Positions 1-7,810 of a DNA stretch of 64,000 nucleotides are shown piece by piece. Source of the DNA: Streptomyces sp. LUP30 (GTDB lineage Bacteria; Actinomycetota; Actinomycetes; Streptomycetales; Streptomycetaceae); contig NZ_MJAJ01000001.1 of NCBI RefSeq assembly GCF_001746365.1, positions 69,182-133,181 of the forward strand, given 5' to 3'. How positions within the stretch are numbered: the stretch's first letter is position 1; each line of letters opens with the position of its first letter. A model generated the notes under the pieces. It did no database searches, was not told where the DNA came from, and saw only the letters and a list, made by a program, of their open reading frames with translations. Both the position numbers and the translations under genes were made by a program.

Positions 1-1
1 T

Positions 2-82
2 GGGCACGACGACAGGGACCAGTTTGTCGCCGCACTGGAGCTGACTTTGTCAGGCCTCCGCCTTCAGGCCGGAACCAAGTGA
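2..82 (+). CDS. TetR-family regulator, C-terminal end (partial)
   Basis: The reading frame enters from the left edge and ends at TGA 80-82. The 26 visible residues include an FVAALELTLSGLR stretch, which resembles the last helix of many actinobacterial TetR regulators. The DNA-binding half lies outside the window, so the assignment rests on a short tail only. Confidence 0.4.
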   Translation, partial: GHDDRDQFVAALELTLSGLRLQAGTK

Positions 83-232
83 CCCAAAACCTCGCTGAGC
101 CGCCGTTCGCGCGCCGGCCCGACCACCAACCTGCACCCGGCCGTCGAGCAGCGGCAAAAGTTCATGCCGATCGTCATCACCGTGAGGCAGCGAGGTGATT
201 CCCCACGCTCCGAGAGTAGGAGCGGCCCCCAC

Positions 233-307
233 CTCCAGCGCCTGGTCGCTGCCACCATGGATCAGTAGGGCCGAATCGACGTGCTGGTGAACAACGCGAG
301 GCGTTGA
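233..307 (+). pseudogene. Short-chain dehydrogenase fragment
   Basis: One frame reads LVAATMDQ-stop-GRIDVLVNNA, the conserved SDR segment around the NNAG motif, with an in-frame TAG where families carry Tyr or Phe. Neither the Rossmann start nor the YxxxK site is present nearby, so this is a relic of a longer gene. Confidence 0.5.
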
Positions 308-491
308 GGGATGCGGGGCGGAGCATCGGCGATCCGCTCGCTGACCGTCGGCACGGAGGTCGCCCCCCGCCAGAACGGCGCACGCGGTCAGTGCGAGCAC
401 GATAACCAGAGCGCGCGTACGCCGCCTGGGTCTCTGGCCGGGAAGCGATGGGTGCGTCTGCGGGCACGGTCTTCCACGTCGATCACGGGGC

Positions 492-629
492 ATGGAGAAC
501 CCCATGATCTTGGAAGCCCTGCCTGTCACGTTCCGGTGGCACAACCGAGGACAGATCGTCACGAACCAGGCGTTCCAGTGGTCGGGGCGACCACCGCGAA
601 ATCCGGGTAATCCACAGGCCGGAACGTGA
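492..629 (+). CDS. Small hypothetical protein (45 aa)
   Basis: ATG 492 opens a 45-residue frame ending at TGA 627. The sequence begins MENPMILEALPVTFRWHNRG and is rich in W, R and P at the end. It lies 54 bases upstream of another broken small gene in the same direction, which suggests a former two-gene unit. I do not recognise the family, and a C-terminal truncation is possible. Confidence 0.35.
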   Translation: MENPMILEALPVTFRWHNRGQIVTNQAFQWSGRPPRNPGNPQAGT

Positions 630-683
630 TCGGTAGTTCCTCCGTACGCTGCTGCCCGAGTCGATCACACGGGGGTGTGCAGG

Positions 684-928
684 ATGCGGTACGGCGTGGT
701 GGTGGATGAGCTCGCGGTCGAGGTCTTGGCGCAGCTGCCGGACAACCGGGCCCGCCAGGAGGTGATGGCGCTCGTGAGGTCGCGCGGATGGACCCGCGGA
801 CCTGGCCCGACGTACGGGACCCGGGATCCGTGGAGGAGATCCGGCAGGCGTTCGGCCGACAGTGCTGAATCCAGTACATGCCGCATGCCGGGGCGATCGA
901 GGTCCGTGACATCGGGTGGGTGGGCTGA
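684..928 (+). pseudogene. Broken small hypothetical protein
   Basis: The frame starts MRYGVVVDELAVEVLAQLPD, then shifts near base 780. The second frame continues TWPDVRDPGSVEEIRQAFG, has an in-frame TGA where Trp is expected (C-stop-IQY), and ends EVRDIGWVG at TGA 926. The overall plan (about 80 aa, helical N-terminus, basic middle, short beta ending) resembles the small RelE-like proteins of actinobacteria, but that is only an impression. At least one frameshift and one nonsense change make it non-functional. Confidence 0.45.
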
Positions 929-1082
929 CGCCTGGCCCCCTGCTGACGCGAGGGGCCCACGCCACTGACACGGGGCGGGCCAGCCGCTGACACGAGAGCG
1001 AGAGAGCCGCGGCTTCAGCGCAAGCGGTAGCCGAGGAGCGCGAGGCGGCGACCGCTGCGCGGTGCTGGTAGGCGCGCAGCCC

Positions 1083-1918
1083 TCAGCGGTGGCGGAGTTC
1101 CTCGGACCAGGTACGGAGCTGGTCTTCGAGGGTGAGGTTGTCGCCGCGGGCCACGGTCTGGAGCAGCTGCGCGCACACGGTCGCTTCGGCGGCTAGGCCG
1201 GCCGGGCTGCTTAGGGCGGGGAAGGCGGCGCGGACGCGGGCGGCGACGTCCTCCTGGAGCAGCGTGTAGGCGTAGAGCGTGGCGGCGTCGAAGCCTTCCG
1301 GAGCGCGCCCCAGCCCTCCCAGTCCAGAAGCCGCAGGGGCGCCGCGGTGAGGTTCGCCCAGTGCAGGTCGGAGTGGGCGGCGCTCCAGCGGGTCACGGCC
1401 GGGGCCGGGATGCCCACGAACTCGGGGATCGCCCGGTCCATGTACTGCTGGCGTACGGCGACGCGGTCGGTGTCGACGGCCGCCACCTTCTCCAGTGCCC
1501 CGGCGAGGTCCTGCCACCAGGAGTCCGGCAGTTGGAGGTCGTGCTGGAGGACCGGGTCGTCGGACAGGACCGGCTGGTCGACGCGGGCCGACAGTTCTGC
1601 CCGGTAGGCGGTGGTGTCGTCGACGGCGTCGTGGACAGCCAGGAGGGCGGGCCGGCGCCCGTCGAGGTCTCCGAAGGCGTGCTGTGCGTCGAGGGCTCCG
1701 TCCCACAGCTTCCCCGACGCCTTGTCCTCCGGTGAGGACACACGCCGCAGCCACGCTCGTTGCCCGGTGGCGGTGCGGGCCGGAGCACCCAGGGTGCGCC
1801 CGGCCCAACCCCAGAACTCCCCGCCCGGCTCGACTCGTACGTCCAGAGCCTGGGCAGCGCGGGCGTGGCGGGCGCGCATCCGCTGTTCGGTGCCCGGGTC
1901 AGGGGGAGGCGAGTACAC
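1083..1918 (-). pseudogene. Aminoglycoside phosphotransferase-family protein, frameshifted
   Basis: The frame from 1918 carries the kinase catalytic loop HSDLHWAN followed by LLDWEGWG, the Brenner and DxD-type motifs of APH-fold kinases. Near base 1,305 the reading passes to another frame that continues APEGFDAATLYAYTLL and ends normally at 1083. Restoring one base would give a protein of about 278 aa, a normal family length. The single lesion could be real inactivation or a sequence error. Most homologues with this motif set are uncharacterised kinases, so resistance should not be assumed. Confidence 0.7.
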
Positions 1919-2240
1919 CAGTGATCTCCCACAACTTGGCAGCGTTCAGCGAGGGTTGGGCGACGGCGCTGGCCGCCTGACTCCAGTGTGGCGCACCGGA
2001 GGCGGCCACAAGGACGTCCGTCACTCCTGGGCATGAAGCGACCGCGAGGACGCACGCCTGTGCGGGAGTCAGGCCCGGACGGATGAGGTCGGCGAGCTCC
2101 TGGTCGACCATGCCGGGGAGCTCACCGCCGTGCAGCGGCGCCGACGCCATCACCCGCAGACCCGCCCCCGCTGCGGCCGGGAGCGGCCCCCGGCCGTCAA
2201 GGGCCTGGACGATCGGCGCCATCATCACCAGGCTCACCGG
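1899..2240 (-). pseudogene. Aldo/keto reductase C-terminal fragment
   Basis: The minus strand reads a stretch with LTPAQACVLAVAS, GVTDVLVAAS and a terminal KLWEITG, matching the C-terminal barrel strands and NADPH-binding end of aldo/keto reductases. Upstream of about base 2,240 the frame becomes non-homologous, and the catalytic D/Y/K/H half is missing. It abuts an IS256-like fragment, which probably marks the break. Confidence 0.5.
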
Positions 2241-2245
2241 CGGTG

Positions 2246-2345
2246 AAGGCACCGCGGGTGAACGACAAGCGGGTCGACGGCGAGACGGGCGAGCGCAAGC
2301 GGTTCTCGTCCAGGATCCTCGCTCCTGGTGCCGGAAGGTCGAAAC
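2246..2345 (+). mobile_element. IS256-family transposase fragment
   Basis: The plus strand reads APRVNDKRVDGETGERKRFS, a segment typical of Streptomyces mutator-type (IS256) transposases just before the catalytic domain. A frame change follows, and WCRK in the next frame continues the family pattern. Only about 35 codons remain. Confidence 0.55.
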
Positions 2346-2779
2346 AGCCCCGTGCATGCCCACCAGTCATGCTGCCGCACTGGGAAATTCCGAGATCCCC
2401 GACAAGGTCGAGCTGAGGGGGCGTGCACTACCGCAGGGCGACATGGACTTGGGCGCCGGAGCACGAACTGAGGCTCGGCTCTTAGCCGTAGGAGTTGAGT
2501 GCGTCGTGTGCCCCAACAACGCGCCTGTCGCGCACGCAATGCCGAGGGGATCCTTCGGTTGTGTCTCGGAGACGAGGGGATGGGTTCCCTCTTGGCCATG
2601 TGCACTGCGCTACGCCTCCGCGTGCTGCTGGTGACGCTCCCGCTGTCGAGAGGGTGTCCGGCCGGAAGATGAGCTGAGGTGCAGGGGGAGTCAACCGGCG
2701 ACCCGTGAGCTGGAGCAACTACCGGATCTGCCGTTGCGGCGCCGGCATCGCCACGATGCCTGGAGGAGAGTGAGGGCAC
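2346..2779. other. Intergenic region, no gene recognised
   Basis: About 430 bases between the IS256 fragment and the terpenoid locus. Frames on both strands are open only because of base composition and show no familiar motif. The last 30 bases hold the ribosome-binding region of the polyprenyl synthase gene; any promoter for the terpenoid operon should lie here. Confidence 0.4.
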
Positions 2780-3865
2780 ATGACCGGCACCGCCGTGATC
2801 GCCGAACCGCCCCAGTCGGCCGCCATCCGCAGATGGGTCGCCACGGTCCTGGACGACTTCTTACGGTGCAAGACCCGCGCAGCCATGGACCTGCGGATGC
2901 CCGCCGAGGTTGCCTGGACGCTGCGCGACTTCCTGGCTGCTGGCGGAAAGAGGCTGCGGCCCCTGCTGTGTGTGATCGGCTGGCAGGCCGCCGGAGGCCA
3001 CGGCACCCCCGCGTTCGTGGTGAAAGCCGCCGCGTCGTTGGAGATGTTCCATGCCTTCGCCCTTATTCACGACGACGTCATGGACAACAGCGACAGCCGC
3101 CGGGGTGCCCCTACTGTCCACCGCCGCCTCGCCCGTCACCAGGATGTCTCCCGCAACGCTCCATCCGCCGAGCGCCTCGGTACCAGCTCGGCCATCCTCA
3201 TCGGTGATCTCGCCTTGGCCTGGTCGGATGAGCTCCTGCACAACGCAGGACTCACCTCCAGTCAACTGGCCGCCGTGCTGCCGCTGCTCCATGTCATGCG
3301 CACCGAGGTGATGTACGGCCAGTACCTGGACGTCACCGCCGCTGGCCGCCCCACGTGCGACGTGGATCGCGCGTGGCAGATCGTCCGGTATAAGACGGCC
3401 AAGTACACCATCGAGCGGCCTCTGCACATCGGAGCCGCCCTCGCCGGTGCACCGCCCGCGATGCACGAAACACTGAGCGCTTACGCCCTTCCCCTCGGCG
3501 AGGCCTTCCAACTGCGCGACGACATCCTCGGCGTGTTCGGCGATCCGTCAACCACCGGAAAGCCCTGCCTCGACGACCTGCGCGATGGCAAAAACACCGT
3601 CCTGATCGCCCTCGCACTGCAGCGCGCAACTCCTGGGCAGCGGAGCACGCTGCAGACCCTGCTGGGCAACCCGGAACTGGATGGGGCCGGAGCCGACCGC
3701 ATCCGCCAGGTGCTGATCTCCAGCGGTGCACGGGACGAGTTGGAACGGATGATCAATGGTCGGCGCGCGCAGGCCGTGCGCGCGCTGGATGCGGCGCCGT
3801 ACCCACTGGCCGCCACCGCTGCCCTGCGACAGCTGGCCCATACCGCCACCGCGAGGACCTCATGA
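2780..3865 (+). CDS. Polyprenyl diphosphate synthase (probably GGPP synthase)
   Basis: A 361-aa trans-isoprenyl diphosphate synthase that would condense IPP with allylic diphosphates. Visible motifs are GGKRLRP (55-61), the first Asp-rich motif DDVMD (98-102), KTAKYT (205-210) and the second Asp-rich region RDDILGVFGD (246-255) followed by GKPCLDDLRDGKNT. Phe93, five residues before the first motif, with a small residue at minus four, fits C20 rather than C15 specificity in archaeal-type enzymes; that is inference. ATG 2780 follows GAGGGCAC. The stop overlaps a following ATG (ATGA), and the terpene synthase lies 215 bases downstream, so this enzyme probably supplies its substrate. Confidence 0.9.
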   Translation: MTGTAVIAEPPQSAAIRRWVATVLDDFLRCKTRAAMDLRMPAEVAWTLRDFLAAGGKRLRPLLCVIGWQAAGGHGTPAFVVKAAASLEMFHAFALIHDDVMDNSDSRRGAPTVHRRLARHQDVSRNAPSAERLGTSSAILIGDLALAWSDELLHNAGLTSSQLAAVLPLLHVMRTEVMYGQYLDVTAAGRPTCDVDRAWQIVRYKTAKYTIERPLHIGAALAGAPPAMHETLSAYALPLGEAFQLRDDILGVFGDPSTTGKPCLDDLRDGKNTVLIALALQRATPGQRSTLQTLLGNPELDGAGADRIRQVLISSGARDELERMINGRRAQAVRALDAAPYPLAATAALRQLAHTATARTS

Positions 3866-4014
3866 CCACTCCACCTTCGCCACTCGCTGCAGCGACCTGC
3901 CCGGTGAAACGGACGGCCAACTGCCTGGGCGGGACCTGCCCTGCCGCCGGGGCGAGAGCCGGTGGAGGAGGTGATGCGGAACCGGCGGCACAAGACCTTG
4001 ACCCCCGTCGATGA
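3862..4014 (+). CDS. Possible micro-ORF coupled to the prenyl synthase
   Basis: ATG 3862 overlaps the prenyl synthase stop in an ATGA arrangement and opens a 50-codon frame ending at TGA 4012. The product is rich in Ala, Gly and Pro with three Cys and has no recognised domain. The overlap is typical of translational coupling, but composition is poor evidence for a stable protein. It may simply keep ribosomes moving toward the terpene synthase. Confidence 0.25.
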   Translation: MTTPPSPLAAATCPVKRTANCLGGTCPAAGARAGGGGDAEPAAQDLDPRR

Positions 4015-4084
4015 GGCAGGCGTGCCTGCGGCCGACCTCGCGACGCTTGGAGCGTTCCTCATGACCGGAAGGGCTCTCCCATGA
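3974..4084 (+). CDS. Possible 36-aa micro-ORF coupled to the terpene synthase
   Basis: ATG 3974 is preceded by GGAGGAG with about five bases of spacing, a strong ribosome-binding site, and the frame ends in an ATGA overlap with the terpene synthase start at 4081. The peptide begins MRNRRHKTLTPVDEAGVP and ends in a hydrophobic LGAFLMTGRALP. Two coupled short frames in a row between two biosynthetic genes are unlikely to be accidental spacing. Function unknown; a leader role or a small accessory peptide are both possible. Confidence 0.4.
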   Translation: MRNRRHKTLTPVDEAGVPAADLATLGAFLMTGRALP

Positions 4085-5181
4085 CGTACGACGACGCAAG
4101 ATTGGCCATCCCGCCTTTCTACTGCCCCATCGAGGGGGGCCGCCACCCCGAAGCAAAAGCGGTCGAGCAACTATGCACCGAGTGGATCGACGCGTTCGGC
4201 TTCTGCCGGAACGAAGCGGAACGCACCTGGCTCCTCGCCACCCGCTCTGCCGACTTCTGTGCCCGCTTCGCCCCTGCGAGCACTGCCGAGGGGCTGCTGG
4301 TATACGCGCTGTGGGTGTATTGGGCGTTCGCGTTCGACGATGCGTTCTGCGACGAGGGGCCGATGAGCCACGACCCAGGTGCCTTCGGTATCTACGCCGG
4401 GGAAGTACAGCGCGTGTGGGAGACCTCACTGTCCGCCGTCGCCGCACCGCCGCTGTCCACCGACCCGTACAAGGCGGCCCTCTGCGACATCGGGCGGCGG
4501 ACCCGGGTCTTGTCCACTGCCACCCAACAGCGGAGGCTGATCGACAACCATCGTCGCTGGCTGTTCGGAGTGCAGTGGCAGATCGGGAACCGGGCGGCAG
4601 GGCAGACCCCAGACCTGAACGGCTACTTGGGGATGCGGCTTGGCTCGTGCGCCGGAGCACTCACCATCGGGTGGACGGAGATAGCCAACGGCGTCGAGGT
4701 GCCACCGGAGGAGATGGACTCCGCTGCGGTGCAGGCTCTCACCGAAATGGCCGGAACGATCGCCGCGATGGACAACGACCGGCACTCACTGCCCAAAGAT
4801 GTACACCGCAACCTGGCCGACCAGAATTTCGCCACTGTCGTGGCGCGCGCTCACAGCCTGCCGCTGGAACGGGCAGTTGGAGAAGCGGTCGCGATCCGCG
4901 ACCGGATCATGTTGCGGTTCCTGGAACTGCGTGACCATATCCAGCCCGTAGCCGGCCCCGCACTGCGCCAATACCTGGATGATCTCGGGCACGCCATCCG
5001 AGGAAATGCCGACTGGGGTATGCGGGTGACCCGCTACCACAACCACGCCAGCCGGGCCGAAGTCCCCGAACTCCTCTACAACGAGGACCCCATCGACTGG
5101 GCCGACGAACCGGCCAGCAGGCGCGCAGACCCGTTGCCTTATCCCACACTCTCCTGGTGGTGGGACGACCTGCAGGTGTGA
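4081..5181 (+). CDS. Class I terpene synthase
   Basis: A 366-aa terpene cyclase that ionises a prenyl diphosphate through metal-bound Asp and NSE motifs. Seen in the sequence: FAFDDAFCDE (83-92) with Asp86, Asp87 and Asp91; Arg186 (YLGMRLGS) exactly 46 residues before the NSE Asn, the usual diphosphate-sensor spacing; NSE motif NDRHSLPKD (232-240); and the C-terminal Arg318-Tyr319 pair. The last NSE ligand is Asp240 where Glu is usual. Length and motif order match bacterial terpene cyclases. The product cannot be read from sequence; the adjacent prenyl synthase suggests a diterpene substrate, though C15 remains possible. Confidence 0.92.
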   Translation: MTYDDARLAIPPFYCPIEGGRHPEAKAVEQLCTEWIDAFGFCRNEAERTWLLATRSADFCARFAPASTAEGLLVYALWVYWAFAFDDAFCDEGPMSHDPGAFGIYAGEVQRVWETSLSAVAAPPLSTDPYKAALCDIGRRTRVLSTATQQRRLIDNHRRWLFGVQWQIGNRAAGQTPDLNGYLGMRLGSCAGALTIGWTEIANGVEVPPEEMDSAAVQALTEMAGTIAAMDNDRHSLPKDVHRNLADQNFATVVARAHSLPLERAVGEAVAIRDRIMLRFLELRDHIQPVAGPALRQYLDDLGHAIRGNADWGMRVTRYHNHASRAEVPELLYNEDPIDWADEPASRRADPLPYPTLSWWWDDLQV

Positions 5182-5211
5182 CCGACGGCTCCGCTTCAAG
5201 GGAGGAAGGCC

Positions 5212-6324
5212 ATGTTCTGGTCCACAATCCGCACGCACCACATCCGCTCCCATCCCGCATCGCCCGCATATACGGACGGCGACAGCCCGCTCCCCTACCC
5301 TGACGGCTGGTTCTGCATGGGCCCCTCCTCCTCCGTCAGGACGGGCGGGGTCATCACCCGGAAGCTGACCGGGCAGGACGTGGTTCTGTACCGCACCCGC
5401 AGCGGCCTCCTGCACGCAATCCGCCCCTACTGCCCGCATTTGGGCGCCCACCTGGGGCGGGGAGGCACCGTGGAGGGCGAGGACCTCGTCTGCCCCTTCC
5501 ACAAGTTCGCCTACGGTCCCGACGGCGCCTGCACGCGAACCACCTACGAGGGCAAGACACCGAAAATCTCCCTGACGGTACTGCCGGTGCGGGAGGCGAC
5601 GGGCCTGATCTGGGTCTGGCACCACCGCGACGGCGCTCCTCCCACGTGGGAGATCCCCGACCTGCCGTACGACGGGTACACAGCCCCGGTCTGCTCGGTC
5701 ACCGAGCTCGCCGGACATCCACAGGAGATCGGCGAGAACGTCTTCGACACCGGACACGTCGCCACCCTTCACGGCGGCATCGCCGCCGCGGCCAGCGCCC
5801 CCTTCCCGCCGACCGAGGAAGGCCCGTCCTGCCGGACCGTTCTGCGCCTGACGATCCGTGTCCCCGTCGTGGGGACCGTGCGGACAGAGGATTACAAGAT
5901 CGTCCTGCACGGGTTGGGCGACATCATGGCTGAGGCCCGGATGCCGTTGGGTATCACCTTCCGGTTCTGGGGCAACCCCACTCCCGTTGCCCCATGGCGG
6001 ATCCACTTGTGGCTTGCGGTCAGCGTCCGCGTCCCCTGGCCCTGGTTTGTGCCCCGGCCGCTGCGGGGTCCTGCTGCTCGGCTGATCGCACGGCTCGCCC
6101 TGTCGTTCCACGCGTCGCAGTTCACCTATCCCGAGCAGCGAGGCGATGTCCCGATCTGGAGTACGAAGAGGTACTTGCCCCGCCCCCGGCTCGCCGAGGG
6201 TGACGGGCCGGTGATGCACTACCGCAGGTGGGCCGCGCAGTTTTACCCCCAAGCCCCCGGGCAGAATGTGCGAGAGAGCGCCGGCGAACAGGTGCCCCTG
6301 GACTCGGGCAAGGCAGCCTCATGA
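5212..6324 (+). CDS. Rieske non-haem iron oxygenase (first)
   Basis: A 370-aa Rieske oxygenase alpha-subunit-like protein. The [2Fe-2S] site is C74-x-H76 and C94-x2-H97, read as CPHLGAHLG and VCPFHKF, with 17 residues between the pairs. The mononuclear iron site is ENVFDTGHVATLH (175-187) with Asn176, Asp179, His182 and His187. Architecture resembles single-component-type oxygenases such as KshA or cholesterol 7-desaturase rather than ring-hydroxylating dioxygenases; no beta subunit, ferredoxin or reductase gene is nearby, so electrons must come from elsewhere. ATG 5212 follows GGGAGGAAGG. It begins 30 bases after the terpene synthase, so it probably oxidises that product. Confidence 0.88.
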   Translation: MFWSTIRTHHIRSHPASPAYTDGDSPLPYPDGWFCMGPSSSVRTGGVITRKLTGQDVVLYRTRSGLLHAIRPYCPHLGAHLGRGGTVEGEDLVCPFHKFAYGPDGACTRTTYEGKTPKISLTVLPVREATGLIWVWHHRDGAPPTWEIPDLPYDGYTAPVCSVTELAGHPQEIGENVFDTGHVATLHGGIAAAASAPFPPTEEGPSCRTVLRLTIRVPVVGTVRTEDYKIVLHGLGDIMAEARMPLGITFRFWGNPTPVAPWRIHLWLAVSVRVPWPWFVPRPLRGPAARLIARLALSFHASQFTYPEQRGDVPIWSTKRYLPRPRLAEGDGPVMHYRRWAAQFYPQAPGQNVRESAGEQVPLDSGKAAS

Positions 6325-6563
6325 CCGGGCGGGATGACCGGGCCGGTCTACCCGTTCACCGCAGCAGCCTGCCGAGACGTCCCGGCACTCTCTGCAGGGC
6401 AGGTGCGGTCCGGGTGCGGCTCGGCAGCGCCCCGACCGGCACGGGAACTGCGCGACCAGCCAGACAGCGCCAGCAGGCTGAGTGCCGAGCCTTCCCGCGG
6501 ATCGCTCAGCACGACCGTCAGCAGCTCATGGACATGATGCAGTTCCCCGCGGAGGCGTCCTGA
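6321..6563 (+). other. Weak ORF overlapping the end of the first Rieske gene
   Basis: ATG 6321 overlaps the Rieske stop (ATGA) and stays open for 80 codons to TGA 6561. The product is Arg-rich and shows no domain. A neighbouring frame starts MTGPVYPFTAAACRDVP, vaguely like cytochrome P450 N-termini, but no P450 heme or I-helix motif follows. Coding status is doubtful; it could be the stub of a deleted tailoring gene. Confidence 0.2.
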
Positions 6564-6671
6564 GCCCGCAGAAGCAGCCCGCCCCCAGAGGCGCGCTTCG
6601 GTAGATAGTCGCCTACTGAGGACTCGCCAACAATGCTTCTGGGCGTCCTCAATGCAGACCTGAACACGCCG

Positions 6672-6688
6672 CCAGTGCATGACACTGG
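6672..6688. promoter_or_regulatory. Perfect inverted repeat upstream of second Rieske gene
   Basis: CCAGTG and CACTGG arms surround five bases, in a 275-base non-coding stretch that is clearly less GC-rich than the genes around it. Position about 150 bases before ATG 6839 suits a regulator site. No cognate regulator is evident in the locus. Confidence 0.35.
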
Positions 6689-6838
6689 TTTTCCAGAATC
6701 TGACACCCATAGAGGGAAATGCCAAACCGGAGAGGCCCTTGGCATAATCTGGCGAGCCGTCAGATTACGCGTCCTCCGGAAATCAATCAGAGGTCAGACG
6801 ACTCTACGCGAACGGCATAGTGGAGGGGTAGAGATAGC

Positions 6839-7810
6839 ATGACGGAAAACAACATCGCCACCGGATATCCCAACACCTGGTACGGCGTCGAACTCAGCAA
6901 TAAACTCAGCCGGGGCCAGGTACTGAATACTGTTGTCGCTGGCCGAAAAATCCTTCTGTACCGCACGGCCGACGGAAAAGCCCGGGCTGTCGACCCCGTC
7001 TGTCCTCACCTCGGCGCAAACATCGGCGTCGGCGGTTTTGTCGACGGCGCCGATATCGTCTGCCCCTTCCATCACTTCGCCTACGCTCCCGACGGTAGTT
7101 GCGTCCGGACCGGAGTCGGAACCCGTCCCCCCAAGGCCAGACTCACCACTTATCCGACCAGTGAAAGCGGCGGCCTCATCTATGTATGGATTCACTCCAA
7201 CGACGAGGATCCCGCGTGGACCGTCCCCGCATGTGACGTCAGCGGCTACTCCGCCGGCCACGCTTGGACGAAGAACCTCCAAGGGCACAGCCTCGACGCC
7301 ATCGAGAACGCCCATGACTACACCCATTTTCAGTTCGTCCACCACACGCCTCCACCCGAGACCTTCGACCCTCCCAAGATCGAAGGCCACATGGTTACGA
7401 CGCACTTCCAAGTGGCCGGTTTCTGGTTCAATACTGAGAAAGCAAAGGTCGACCTCACCATAACTTTCTACGGACCGAACGTATTCGTCGCCCATCTGGA
7501 AGTCCCCGGAATCAACTTCCATGCCATCGAGGTCGCCGCCTATACCCCCCGCCAAGAGCGCGACGCAACATTCATGAAAATGGCATACGCCAAAATTGTA
7601 GTACCGAAAGGAGTTCCCGCAGCAATTTCCCGTAGCATGAACAAGGCCCTCGCCATCCTCACCGGCCGAAGCTCGGGTCGGCAAGTCATGAACGACGCGC
7701 CCATCTGGGGGAGCCGGACCTTCCTTCTTCATCAGCACACCACCGATGGGGAACAGCACATTCCACTCACCCGTCGATGGGCTCATCAATTCTATACGAA
7801 TCTCTCGTAA
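6839..7810 (+). CDS. Rieske non-haem iron oxygenase (second)
   Basis: A 323-aa Rieske oxygenase related to the first but clearly diverged. The cluster ligands are C55-x-H57 and C75-x2-H78 (CPHLGANIG, VCPFHHF); the catalytic iron site is ENAHDYTHFQFVH (156-168) with Asn157, Asp160, His163 and His168. The protein starts with an NTWYG segment directly before the Rieske domain and lacks the first paralogue's longer N-terminus. Three sampled 60-base lines give roughly 47-60 percent GC against about 68 percent for the first Rieske gene, so it may have been acquired separately. A GGAGGGG lies upstream of ATG 6839. Likely role: second oxidation of the terpenoid. Confidence 0.87.
   Translation: MTENNIATGYPNTWYGVELSNKLSRGQVLNTVVAGRKILLYRTADGKARAVDPVCPHLGANIGVGGFVDGADIVCPFHHFAYAPDGSCVRTGVGTRPPKARLTTYPTSESGGLIYVWIHSNDEDPAWTVPACDVSGYSAGHAWTKNLQGHSLDAIENAHDYTHFQFVHHTPPPETFDPPKIEGHMVTTHFQVAGFWFNTEKAKVDLTITFYGPNVFVAHLEVPGINFHAIEVAAYTPRQERDATFMKMAYAKIVVPKGVPAAISRSMNKALAILTGRSSGRQVMNDAPIWGSRTFLLHQHTTDGEQHIPLTRRWAHQFYTNLS

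Noticed and set aside
4786..6252. 488-codon open frame on the minus strand opposite the terpene synthase and first Rieske gene
   Set aside because: It is antisense to genes with complete catalytic motifs and is open only because of high GC; no motif in its translation.
6334..6537. Possible cytochrome P450 N-terminus after the first Rieske gene
   Set aside because: Only a vague VYPF-type start; no I-helix, ExxR or heme-Cys motif in any frame nearby.
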